DNA from: Amphimedon queenslandica
Lineage: Eukaryota; Porifera; Demospongiae; Haplosclerida; Niphatidae
NCBI RefSeq assembly: GCF_000090795.2
Contig: NW_003546297.1
Coordinates: forward strand, 162,707 to 226,706
Reading direction: 5' to 3'
DNA length: 64,000 nucleotides
Shown: positions 1-11,700 of the stretch, in pieces
How positions within the stretch are numbered: the first letter of the stretch is position 1
How the letters are laid out: every line of letters starts with the position of its first letter
Notes under the pieces: generated by a model
Database searches by the model: none
What the model saw: the letters and a program-made list of their open reading frames with translations, nothing else
What the model was told of the DNA's origin: nothing
Position numbers and translations under genes: made by a program

Positions 1-140
1 TGCATGTTCTCACACTTGAAGTATAAGCTGTGTCCAGAGAGTGTGTTGAGATACGTTGATGTTAGTACTGGAGTATAGTGTATGGAGTCTTTTATCCTCT
101 CTCTTGCATCTCGTACATCTTTCAATGTCACAGAACTCAT
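1..140 (-). CDS. Second serine racemase copy, first exon only (cut by window edge)
   Basis: The minus strand encodes MSSVTLKDVRDARERIKDS and continues in the same frame as exon 1 of the complete serine racemase at 282-1738. The match to positions 1600-1742 is almost base for base. I see one difference, a synonymous third-codon-position change in a Leu codon of the SLYFK stretch. The rest of this gene lies left of the window. Its start codon is about 140 bp beyond the stop codon of the complete copy, so the two form a head-to-tail tandem pair. Similarity stops 4 bases upstream of the ATG. A real recent duplication or a collapsed/expanded assembly copy are both possible. Confidence 0.75.
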   Translation of the reverse strand, partial: MSSVTLKDVRDARERIKDSIHYTPVLTSTYLNTLSGHSLYFKCENM

Positions 141-281
141 TCTTGCCTCGTTTCTTGAGTTTACATACAAAGCCTTGAAGGGCAGGGCAGTTAGAATCAA
201 AAATATAAGGTGCTTCAAAATTTTGCTACATCTAATTATAAAATTTAAAAATTTTATTCATGTTCTTCAAACTGCATCAGC

Positions 282-1738
282 TCATTTAGTGTCCCTTGAC
301 ATTAGATTTGATAATGTTAATAGATTAACATTACCACCACACAATACCATACCAACCTGTATAGAAAATACAATTATTATAAGTATTGGTATTACTTATA
401 CAAGGTACCTTCAATGATTTGTCTGTTCCAAATAATTCTTTAAATTTTTCAGTACAAACTGCAGCTAATGGACAGGCAGCAGATGGCTCTATAACTACCT
501 AATATATTATTATGTATAATAATATGACAATAAACTATAATAAAGTACTACCTTAAGTCGTTCAAATACAAGTCTCATAGCAGCAATAGTTTCCTCATCA
601 TTCACTCTTATAACTCCATCCACTGATTTCCTTATGATGCTCCATGGTATATCCTTTATGCTTGTCAATAATGCATCACATATGGTTTGAGGTGGACCTG
701 GATTAGGTATCAGCTCTCCTAATGAAGTGAAACAAATATAAAACTAATTTTGCTTCTTTATTAACCTGCTTCAAGAGAATTGGCGCAATCATCAGCAGCA
801 GCAGGTTCAGCTCCAATGACCTTGATATTTGGATTAATCCCCTACTGATACTCAGTATCATAAAGTTAGTATATTAAACTGACTTTGGCAGCTATAGCTA
901 TTCCACTTATCATTCCACCACCTCCAACACTAACTACTATAACATCTAAATCAGGAACCTATCGACCATACACGTGACTATATAAATACAGTACTCTTTA
1001 CTTGCTCTAAAAGCTCTATTGCAATAGTACCTTGCCCAGCAATCACATCATGGTGATTAACAGGTGATATGAACACTCCTTTACCAGAAAGAGAAGCAAG
1101 AACTTGATCAGCAACTTCTTGTCTGGACTTAAATCATGCAATTGCAAAATTGATTATTATTTTGATAGCATGCAATACCTTTTCTTTGTCAGTGCAATAT
1201 GATACCTGAGCTCCTAAACCAAGAACAGCATTCTTTTTAACATCAAGTGAATTCTCAGGCATGACAACATGAGCTTTATATCCTGATAGCTTAGCAGCTA
1301 GTGCAACCGCTTGTGCATGATTCCCACTACTGTGTGTCACTATGACTGGATCGGGCACAGTGAGACTACGTACTGCATTGAGTGCACCTCGTACCTGTCA
1401 AGCAAAGAAGGAATGGATGGGATGAAAAATGCAGTTGTTTATCAGTTGCAATCAATCAGTGTATAATATTTCAATCAATAGGAGGTGAATATAGTAGTAA
1501 GAATAAGAAAATATGAGAACCAAAAATAGCATATGTAGTGGATAGTTAAAGCAGGGTTACAGTTAAGATCTAAACCTACTTTAAAAGATCCAGTTTTCTG
1601 CATGTTCTCACACTTGAAGTACAAGCTGTGTCCAGAGAGTGTGTTGAGATACGTTGATGTTAGTACTGGAGTATAGTGTATGGAGTCTTTTATCCTCTCT
1701 CTTGCATCTCGTACATCTTTCAATGTCACAGAACTCAT
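282..1738 (-). CDS. SRR: Serine racemase (PLP-dependent, fold type II)
   Basis: Eight exons can be read on the minus strand (about 1580-1738, 1179-1394, 1002-1127, 886-958, 769-843, 550-719, 408-500 and 282-355). The product interconverts L- and D-serine and may also dehydrate serine, using pyridoxal phosphate in the cytosol. Visible family marks are QKTGSFK with the Schiff-base lysine at the end of exon 1, then SSGNHAQA, the IAGQGT segment, the SVGGGGM tetraglycine loop that holds the PLP phosphate, and GGNV near the C-terminus. The protein ends NLMSRDTK, close to the expected length of about 330 residues. An open frame runs upstream of MSSV, but MSSV matches the family start and is where similarity to the left-edge copy begins. 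A threonine dehydratase of the same fold is the alternative; exon-by-exon similarity to animal SRR is stronger. Confidence 0.9.
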
Positions 1739-1989
1739 TCTTCTTGTGAAAAGTTTAAGAACCACCCTTTTGAAATACATCATCATTGAGGGCAGGCAAA
1801 CCACGTGAAATCCGTATACTACTGATTTACAAGACCAGTCTGGGTCACTTAGTCCGTATATTACTAGTAAAATTAAAATCGCCTCCATAAGAAAAAATGG
1901 TCGAAAAAATATTTACAATGTGCATCAAAAATTTAAAGTGAAACAGCAATAATAATAATAATTATCAATAAATAACAATTCATAGTAGT

Positions 1990-4900
1990 TCATTTGTTGT
2001 TATGAATTTTTGAGCTAAAAAAATCGGACTCTATGATTTTACAAGCCTCCCTAACTCCACTAATGTAAGCACCTGTAACGCTTTGTGGATACCATCTATT
2101 GGTGGCCTAAAAACACAAAAACCACTCATAATAAAATTTATTATAAATCAGATAAATGTAAAACGTTTAAAGGGTGAGTGAAGCAAAGGCAGCAAAAACA
2201 TTATAGACCATTATGATTGGACTGAATTTAGCTACCAAAGCAATCTATTATTCATAATAAACCAGGCAATTGATAATAACATCTAAGCAAGTCTGGTTAC
2301 TAATAATTAAGCTAAAATTAGTGTACATAATTTAAAGCAAACTACATGCCCCTTTTCCTTTTTCTCTTACTTCTCCTGCAAAATGAATCCTTCCATTCCC
2401 CTCCTCTTCACTCATTACATCGTAATCCTCGCTTGCCCCGCCCACACACACATACGAATAGGACATCTTAACGAACGGGTCATTCCCCCAACGTGAACAG
2501 AGGACAGAGACCGGTTCCTGTACCGTCTGGTCTGGGAATAGAAACTTGAGAACGGAAATCGCCTCGTCTTTGATCTCAGTCTCGCTGAGTGTGTAATAAA
2601 GCTTGAGAGCTTCACCGCTAACTGTCATCATTAACATATACACAGGAGTAGGAGCAACTGGTCCTTCATTTTTAATTGAGGAGTCATTAATGGTAGGTGG
2701 AACTGGGGATATATCGTACAGGACGCTAAATAGGCCACGCTTCTCAGTCGATAGTGGTATATGACCAAATATATCGGCATTTCCAATTTTCTCCTTCCAA
2801 AAAGGAGTTTTAAAAGTTAGCGTAACCTAGAAAAAAAGACATGTTTTTAAACATATAGTGTAGCCTCTATATAACAGACACTTATAAAGTCTGTTTGTTA
2901 TACAGAGGTGTCTTTTGTGTGGAGGTTATTTTATACAATATGGAATGTAATTGGTACACTAGGTGCCATCCATTAAATGGAGGTGCCCACTATAGAGAGT
3001 GCCCATTAAAAGAGGCTATACTGTGCATGTTCCTCATACTGTATATTGTGTTACCTTCTCCACGAGTCCAGCTCCAATTCTCTCGATTGCTTTTTGTTTA
3101 GCAGGTGACAAGGAAGGAGTGAACTTGATCGTCTTATCTTTAAGAATGGACAATGGAACGGTCACAATAACCTGTCAAATAAATAGATAAATAATAATAA
3201 TAATAATATTCTCACCTTATCTGCAGTATATTCATTGCCATTCCTACACTTAACAATCACGGGATTATCCTCACTACTAGCATCAATATGGCACACTTGT
3301 GAATTAAGCAGCAACTGAGTCTCAACTGGTAACAGCTCACGGACCAATTGAGCTAGTCCTGACTGGACAAGAGCATGAGCTCCTCCAAACTGAGGGAAAG
3401 CATCATTATGATCCCAATGACAGGCAGAGACCTGAAGTTTAAAGAAATAAGAAACATAGTTATAACTTGCAAGAGAGGCTGGAGAAGTATCCCTTACTTC
3501 ACTTAAATGAGCTCCACAAGCAAACTCAAGATTACTCAAGTGAAAATCAAAGAGTCCTCTCTCGTCCTAACACAACAAACACAGTCAACATAAAGTGGAC
3601 TATAAGTTTGAGTGTACATGTACATGTATGTGTGTACAATGGACCAAATTGTGAGTGCACTGTACATGGTAGCACTGTAGCAGTGACTCCATTATAAGGA
3701 CTCACTTGAGTATAAGTGTAGCCTTCCTCAGTGAGTAATTGAGAATGAAGCTCTGACAATTTATCTTAAAATGATAAAGACATTACATTATTATTATGCA
3801 TCAAATAAATAACAGGAGAAAGAGAAGGGAGAAAGGAGGAGGAGGAAGGCCATCTTACTTTCTAAAGAGTCGTCAGTATAATTATTATTCTTATTCCTCC
3901 ATTCAGCAAGGCGATCAAGAGATGCGTTGAACTGTTTCTCTACCCTCTTATCAACCTCTCCTTCAGCAAAGAGACCAGACCGCTCCAGTATCAGTTCACA
4001 CTTGTCTTCTTTCACTAGGCGGATCGTGTAGCCCCGTTGCCTTGATAAAAGCGTCAATGGATTATTAATGACACCAGTGATAAACATGGCACCCTGTCCA
4101 ACATTCTGACCAAAGATGTTAACGTCGTGTACACGCCCACCTATTCTATTTGATGCCTCCAGTATAGTGACCTAATATGACATCATGACATATGTCACGT
4201 GGCAGTCACATGACTTACTTGATAATCAAAATTAGCCAAGTGTCTAGCAGCAGAAAGACCTGAAGGACCTCCCCCAATTATTATAACTGATTGCTAGGAA
4301 TAAATTAAATAAAAATACCTTATATACATGTACATGTAGTAGCTGATAACTTTTATGAATTTGATGTTTGCTGAAATTAAATTCCGCCATTTTGCATACT
4401 CAATACCACATGGCCTCAAATTTGTAAAATTAAAATCCACTATCAAAAATTTAGCCATTGACCAAAATTTTTACATCCAAAAACAACAGCAATATAGTAC
4501 ATGTGCATGCAAATAACGTACTTTATTAACTGAATGCATCGAAGCCAGTGGGCGTTCTATGGATAATAATCCACAATTAATGTAACCTCTTCTTGACAGA
4601 AAGTGGATAACTCGCTCGTATTGAGACGATATCCATATTCTAACAGTGCCACGTAATCTCACCAGGTCCATGCACCTGCTGGCCGTTACTAGCTGTGTAT
4701 TGTTACTGTACCACAGTGAGAGAGCAATGTTTCGCATTATGAGGTATACATCAAGTGCTGGAGACCTGTGCAACAACATTAGTAATTATTAATCATAATT
4801 AATAATAATAATAATAATAACTAGGCGAATGTAAAACATTGAGGGGCGAGCAAAACGATTAACATTTCGATTAGCAATATACAATGTTTATATAGACAAT

Positions 4901-6417
4901 GATGTAGTGGCTATTAAATGTTGAATGTCGATGTCAATACACTAATGCAGAATTTGCAAGCATGGAAGGAATTTCATAGTTTCTAGCTTTGAGTGAAGAA
5001 TCTCTGCAGTTATATAGATCTAGGATGAAAGATGGTTGGTCTCAGAAGCCAGGAGACTCCATTTGTTGTCTTTGGGTGTGACAAGACCATCTCTAGCATT
5101 TCTCCGTATTTCACCTCCTCGCTCTTTTCTCCTCCTCACGCTCATTACGAAGAAGTCGACGAGCTTCACGAGCATCTTCTTGTGAATTACTCATGCTTTA
5201 AGCTTCAGCTTCTCTTGTTTTTTTTTGAATACTCTTGTCTCTTGAACTCCTCTCGTCCAGTGATTACTGAAGTTGCTCTTTGTTTTTGCACGTGGTACCG
5301 TAATTATCAAAATTATCATTTTAAAATGTGTGATTATTATTTTTTTTATAGCCGCATAAATAGAGGTGACGTACGTGTACAAACAAACAAACAGACATAC
5401 TCGACTCGACTATGTGGGGCTCGCTTTTGCTCGCCCCAATAATATTGTAAAAATTAATGACTAGGAGAGCATTCTAATTATATTTTCTGATACATATACT
5501 ACATGTTCTTATGTTGCCTGAAAAGTTTGAGTTCATTCAAATCATTTATGACTTTTTGAAGTTGCTCAAAAATTTTGCCCAAAATTACAAGGAGAGAGTT
5601 CTCCATTTTTATATTTTTTTCTGATGCATATACATGTTTTTATATTGTGCAGAAATTTTGAGCTGATTCAGATCAAGATTGAATTTTTTATGAATTTTTA
5701 AAGTTGCTCCAAAATCAGACCAAAAACCATGTACTATAGTACAGGGTCATCGGCCAAATTTTGCCCAAAATGACTAGAAGAGAAATCTCCATTTTTATAT
5801 TTTTTTCTGGTGTATATACATGTTCTCATATTGTGCAGAAATTTTGAGCTGATTCAGATCAAGATTGGATTTTTTTATAAATTTTAAAAGTTGCTAAAAA
5901 TTTGCAAAAATGAACCAAAAATCCCTCACTATTGACAAAACTTCATACAAAATCAGTTTTGCTCAAACTTTCTTAAGAACATAATTATAATGCTAGTACA
6001 TACTTGCTCCACTCAGGAAAGGTCTTGGATTCACACGGCTCTAGAGTATCAGGAGTTAATGCCCCACCCCTTGGCCCCTCCTTCGGGTGATTAAAAGGAT
6101 GCAACCAATCATAGGACGGAACAACAGTGTCTTCAACTTCCTCTTTCCCCTCCTCTTTCTTGAGGGCCTCTCCTTTAAAATAAAACAAATCATGTATTTT
6201 ACTTATTTTTTTGATGTATTGGGAGTTTGTTTGTATGTTTTTCTATTAATAGTTAATGACATTATTAATTTATGTGTCACTTCAATTATTTTTGGCCCCT
6301 TTAAAAATAATTCACTAAATTAGCGAACAAATAAAAATCAAAAGTGGACTGCATGCAATACATGTTATACTGATAATACCATTAGCAATTCCGCCTCCAC
6401 TTGTTGACGACTCTTCA

Positions 6418-6457
<40 letters not shown>

Positions 6458-7390
6458 TTCTTTGTATACAAACAGTGGTTGGGCTGATACCAACACCGTC
6501 AGGGTAATATTCAACTAGTAACGAGGCCAGTGGCTCACAATATCTCAGCAACGGACTGTAACTGATCGAATGGACCCACAACGGATCCATAGCCATCAGA
6601 GCAATCTAATTAATTTTATAATGGCCACAGTACCAATAAAGATAAAATAAACTCACTGGGTCTTCGTCAAGACTACAGTCACTACACTTGACTACGTCGA
6701 GTTTAACATGATGGAGTTCGATGTGGGCGGGGAGTTTACGCCAGTGACCACACCCCTCGTTAGTGCACTGGACCCATATAGGAAGCCACATGTCCGCCAT
6801 GAACTGGCTGGCTCTCGGGGGAAGGGTATCTCCTGCTTCTCTCTCCCAAATTGAGGACCACTGCTCGTATAACTTATGACCAGGCTTGTGACTACACGAA
6901 TAACAGAGTTTTAATTTACCGTATTTATTATTATTATTATTAAATTAATGCTATTACCGTAATTCATTTGTAAATTAATCTATTAATTGATTGTACCTCC
7001 TATAAAAGTGTTCAAAGCATTCGTTGCAGTAATGTTGACCAGCTGATAGATGGTACCATCTTGAAGTGTGACCATCTTTTGCACACCTTATAAAAGAAAG
7101 TGAGGAAGAGAGAAAACATTTTTAAAAATGTATTTATTTCATCACATTCCCTTGGCCCCTCAATAATTATCTACTAAACATTAACATCAAAAATGGTGTG
7201 TTTAGGGGCATGTCCCTGGGGTCAAAAGTCAATCGTACTTTTCCGTAGCGTGACAAAAACAAAATGGCGGAGGATCGCAGTACGTCATGAGACAAGACTT
7301 CCGGTCGCAGCCTTTGGAGGATCTTTTAGATGAAACCTCATCCAATGATACATCGCCTTGCTTCCTTTTCCTCTTACGGGGAGACGCCAT
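1990..7390 (-). CDS. KDM1B: Lysine-specific histone demethylase 2 (LSD2 / KDM1B)
   Basis: This multi-exon gene encodes a flavin amine oxidase that removes methyl groups from histone H3 lysine 4 in the nucleus. Domain order is that of LSD2 and not LSD1. A basic N-terminus (MASPRKRKRKQ) leads into a C4H2C2-type zinc finger (CDRKSC near 7290, HYCNECFEHFYR near 7020). A CW zinc finger follows (WVQCTNEGCGHWRKLP, 6650-6800), then the SWIRM domain (SPLLRYCEPLASLLVEYYPD near 6550, and 4500-4770). The oxidase has the FAD motif IIIGGGPSGLSAARHL near 4260, the catalytic-lysine segment GAGLVEK near 3060, and FAGE plus ATNRWYPQSVTGAYISG at the end. An 11-residue glutamine run (6419-6453) lies between CW and SWIRM. 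The intron at about 4770-6000 carries a 186-bp repeat array. Confidence 0.93.
5461..5960. repeat. 186-bp satellite-like repeat array, about 3 copies, in KDM1B intron
   Basis: The block ctccatttttatattttttc recurs at about 5601 and 5787, a spacing of 186 bp, with a degenerate copy before it. Units also share the string for 'gagctgattcagatcaagat' and a CTATAG-centred core (gtactatagtac at about 5729). Orientation is opposite to the related array at 62810-63610. Confidence 0.8.
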
Positions 7391-7545
7391 TTAAAAACTG
7401 ATGAAAGATGAAAATCGCTTCAGTAAATGAATGTGTCTTTCCTAATCGTAACACTCAATCGTGTCAATGGAGACCAGACAAGAGAAGTTGAGGAAGAGGA
7501 GGAGAGAATCAGATAATGAAGTATCTCTGGTCTTATGAGTGTAGT

Positions 7546-7567
7546 CTATTGGTCACGTGACCAATAG
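7546..7567. promoter_or_regulatory. Perfect 22-bp palindrome: CACGTG E-box flanked by inverted CCAAT boxes
   Basis: The run reads ctattggtca, then cgtgaccaatag, and equals its own reverse complement. It combines ATTGG and CCAAT (NF-Y type sites) around a CACGTG E-box (bHLH-ZIP type site), about 155 bp upstream of the KDM1B start codon. Function is inferred from the motifs only. Confidence 0.6.
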
Positions 7568-7974
7568 TTAAGTAGTTATTAACTTATTAAAATTATTTAC
7601 AACACGCCGGCCACGCCTTGTAATTAAGATAATAGACTTAGTTCTCTCATTTTATATTATTTCTATAATAGTATGCTTGCGATACTTATTCTGTTTACCT
7701 ATAATGAAGGAAAACAGACTAGGGACAAACATAATAGCTTATCCAGTCTGTGTTTAATCATAAACCTATGGTTTAATCGACTAGTCTTTTGCCGGACTGG
7801 ATTACGGACGAAGGGCGACTTCTTCTAGACTATTACTGCTATAAGCCTAAATCAGAGACATGCTCCAAGCCCAAACACTTTTCTTGAGCTAATCTTTGCC
7901 AAGAAAAGAGTAAGACCTCATAGAGTGATTAAAATAATTTTAAAAATCATTTTCATTGTGGGCGCCGCTCGACA

Positions 7975-8490
7975 ATCGTATCGTAGCAACAGTAACTTAG
8001 CAACAATTACTAGGCAACAGTTCCCTAGCAACTGTAACTTGGCAACAGTTACTAGGCAACAGTTTCCTAGCAACTGTAACTTAGCAACAGTTACTAGGCA
8101 ACAGTTTCCCAGCAACTGTAACTTGGCAACAGTTTCCTAGCAACTGTAACTTAGCAACAGTTACTAGGCAACTGAAAATTAATTTTCCCGGCAAATTTTC
8201 CGGGAAATAATTTTTTTAGAAAAAATCATTTTGAAAGGATTTTAAAATTTAGAGAAAATATTTTTTGCAAAATTATTAATATAATTGTCCTGAATTTCCA
8301 GGAAAGTTTTAATTTAGAATTAAAAATCTTTTTTTACTATGTGGGCGGGGCGGAACAGTAACCTAGCAACTGTGTTCTAGCAACGGTAGCGTAGCAACAG
8401 TAACTAAGCAAAGGTAACCTAGCAACTGTAACTAAGCAACAGTAACTTAGCAACTGTAACTTAGCAACGATAACCTAGCAACTGTAGCTA
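7975..8490. repeat. Minisatellite of 'ctagcaactgtaac'-like units
   Basis: Tandem, slightly diverged units alternate tagcaac/ggcaac with gtaac/gttac at roughly 18- and 36-bp periods. Two blocks (about 7980-8175 and 8355-8505) are separated by an AT-rich stretch containing ttttcccggcaaattttccg. Nearly every unit fits RGYAAC, the half-site recognised by RFX factors, and pairs such as gtttcctagcaac resemble full X-boxes with 1-bp spacing. No coding capacity is supported. Confidence 0.75.
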
Positions 8491-8753
8491 GGCAACGATA
8501 GAATTGCGCGCCAATGCGCGGGCCTGCTGATCTATGGTTTGATAACAAAATGGTGGCGAATACAAAGCACTCCTTTGTGTCCATCTAACTTGTCTTGATA
8601 TTATTTACAGCATAGATCGCTATCTTAAAGAATAATTAGCTGGGGATAATAAATGCGGCAAACACTAAGTTCCTGTATCCACAAAAAGAAAACTGACTAC
8701 TAGTCACCACGTGGTTTCCGTATTCTTTTTGTATTCATGCTTTCAGCCGTCAC

Positions 8754-11700
8754 ATGACACGTGTTATACAAGCCATGGCAGGATTTGCAGAATGGTTGCT
8801 CTCTTTTCCAGTGGATCAGGTAAGAGCTTGCTTTGCAGGGAACCTTTACTTGCACCTTATAATTCCAGCTAAAATATCTCTTCCTTTTGACCCTCTCGCT
8901 TTTCCTTGGCTATGTATTCCGAGTGTTTCTCTCCTATCAAACCACGCCGCTGCATGTAAGATGGATCTATCATCTTGTCCTGGGCTTCTCTTTCTGCTTG
9001 TTCTGTTTCAACGTTTGGTGAGTCCATGCTGGTGATTGCAGCCTGATTATGTTGTTTGTTGTTTAGGGACACTCTGCTGGTTGTTTTCTTTGTAGGTGTG
9101 GCATATGTCCTTCTCCACACTCTGTCACTCAAGCATATTGTTTGGTGAGACTTTTTGCAATTGGAAAACTCAAATTATTTTTGTTGTTGTTTGTTTTAGG
9201 GCAATGATGGTTTATGCATTATCTTTCACGATATTTGTCCATTTCCTCTGCATGAAAAGAAGCTATGGTAGCTGGGACCTTAGTGTTACAGGGTAACAAT
9301 AATTATTATCACAAGTAATAATTAATAATAATTTTTAGACCAATAATGATGATAGCACAGAGGATTACTTACGTTGCCTGTGAACTTTTTGATGGTAAAA
9401 AAATAATATTAAAAAAATATTTAATTATCTTTCACAGGTTTGGGAAGGCCTGATGGAGAGCTCAGCGAAGACCAACGGAGATTAAAAATAACGTAATAAG
9501 AGGAAGTTTTTGTTATTATTATTGCACTACTAGTAGTCTGAGATATTGGTGGCAATAGTAATTGGCATAGATGCCAAAAATTTGGAGATTTTACAGTGTG
9601 CCAATTGCACTCCAAAATAGCCTCCACATAAAGAACACCTTTGTACAAAAGACAAACTTTCTTATCTCAATGTCTTATGCTACTCTAATTTGTATCTCTT
9701 TTATATTATTTTTCTTTTTTAGTGAAAGACCGTCCATTCTCCAGTTCTTTAGTTATACGTTCAGTTTTGTTGGTATCCTAGCTGGTCCAGCTTGCTCTTA
9801 TAAGGATTTTGCTAATTATATTTCTGGTGCAAATATGAAGCGACTTGATAATCCTAACCGCTATGCCAGGGTATTACAAAATAAAGAACTAAGTATAAAG
9901 AGAGAAAAGAGAAAGTTACAATGCAATGTTAAGAGTACATGTACTTTTGAATGATAATAGTGCTATGTGTATCAAATGAATGATGGTGTACGTGTATAGA
10001 ACTTTTATGTTGTTCAATAGGCTAAAGAACACAATCATGATCCCTCTCCTGCTCTGCCAGTCATACTCAAAGCCACTCGTTCAATACTCTGTCTTGTATT
10101 GTATTTGGCTACAAGTTCAATTGTATCAAAAGATTCTTTACTGAGTAAGAGTGTACGATGTACTTGAACAATAGCAAGCAGTCTGTTACTGCACACTTGT
10201 ACCTTGTAGTCTTTTGTTAGCGTCTTTTTGAAGAATGACCTGCCATGTTGTTTGCAGCTCTAGATTGGAAAAATAAATGAAACCAATAATGATTAGTAGT
10301 GATTTTTATGTTGTTAGGCTATGTACAGTAGTTTCATTTTAAAATTTATTTTAAAGTTGTTTTTTATTTATTTTATAGATGAGACAGGTCTTAGGAAGGT
10401 TATCCTGACATTTGTGCTGATGCATCACATTCGGTTGATGTATTACTTCACTTTCATTATATGTGAGAGAAGGAATATATACATAAATAAAAATTCTTTT
10501 TATATAGTATAATGGTGTTAAATAAAAAATTCACTGAAAATTGGGCTGACTTTGAAGCTATTTGTAGAAACGACATGACTTTTTCCAAAGATTTAAAAGA
10601 ATGACCATAACTTGAAAAATTTTGGTCGAAATTACCTGAAACTTTTTAGATAGCATAAATACATCAATATGTATCAGAAAATGTAATAAAAATTGGGGGT
10701 GATTTTGGAGCCATTTTTTGGAAAAAACCATGGGCTATAGTCCATGGTTTTTCCCAAAAATTTGCTAATTTTTAAAAATGACCATAACTTGAAAAATTTT
10801 AGTCGAAATTGCCTAAAACTTTCTACATAGCATAAATACATCAATACATATCAGAAAATGTAATAAAAATTGGGGGTGATTTCGGAGCCATTTTTTGGAA
10901 AAAACCATGGGCTATAGTACAGGGATTTTTTCAGAATTTTGACGTTTTCTTAAAATGGCCGTAACTTGAAAAATTGAAGTCGGAATCAGCTCAAACTTTC
11001 TACACAGCATAAGGGCATCAATATGTATCAGAAAATGTAATAAAAATTGGGGGTGATTTCGGAGCTATTTTTTGGAAAAAACCATGGGCTATAGTCTATG
11101 GTTTTTCCCGAAAATTTGCTAATTTTTAAAAATGGCCATAACTTGAAAAATTTTAGTCAAAATTGCCTGAAACTTTTTAGATAGCATAAGTGCATCAATA
11201 TTTATCAGTAAATGTAATAAAAATTGGGGGTGATTTTGGAGCCATTTTTTGGAAAAAACCATGGGCTATTATAGTCCATGGTTTTTCCTGAAAATTTTTA
11301 AAATGACCATAACTTAAAAAATTTTAGTCAAAATTGCCTGAAACTTTCTACATAGCATAAGTACATGAATATGTATTAGAAAATTTAATAAAAGTTGGGA
11401 ACTTTAGTGCCAGAAAAAGGTACGTGCTTAATATATTTATTCTATTTATAGGTGAAGCTTCATGCAACATTAGTGGGTTAGGATTCACTGGATATGATGA
11501 TAAAGGAGAGGCCCAATGGGACATGGTCCAGGGAATGAGTGTACTCAGTGTAGAATTTCCAGTCAATTTAAGAGAAATGATTGCCAGCTGGAACATGATG
11601 ACAGTACAATGGCTGAGAAGGTAATGGAATGGCTGTCCCTCCTTCCATCTTTTTAATTTTTTAATTTGTTTTGGCAATAACTCTGCTTTTTTCGGTTTCA

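Larger units (their letters stand above)
7391..8753. other. Divergent intergenic region between KDM1B and the MBOAT gene
   Basis: This 1.36-kb head-to-head spacer holds no convincing gene. Next to KDM1B is a 22-bp palindrome (7546-7567). In the middle is a minisatellite of RGYAAC-like half-sites (about 7975-8490). Close to the MBOAT side is a small GC-rich inverted repeat, gcgcgccaatgcgcg, near 8506. Short open frames on both strands over the minisatellite are products of the repeat. Confidence 0.7.

Noticed and set aside
282-1738. Threonine dehydratase instead of serine racemase
   Set aside because: Same fold, but there is no C-terminal regulatory ACT domain and the exon sequences follow animal SRR more closely.
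7918-8140. Repetitive peptides on both strands (LLGNCCLVTVAK, SNCNLATVTRQQ)
   Set aside because: Both are read from the minisatellite; repeats open in several frames are not evidence of coding.
7975-8490. CRISPR-like regular repeats
   Set aside because: Units are short, directly adjacent and without unique spacers, and the genome is animal.
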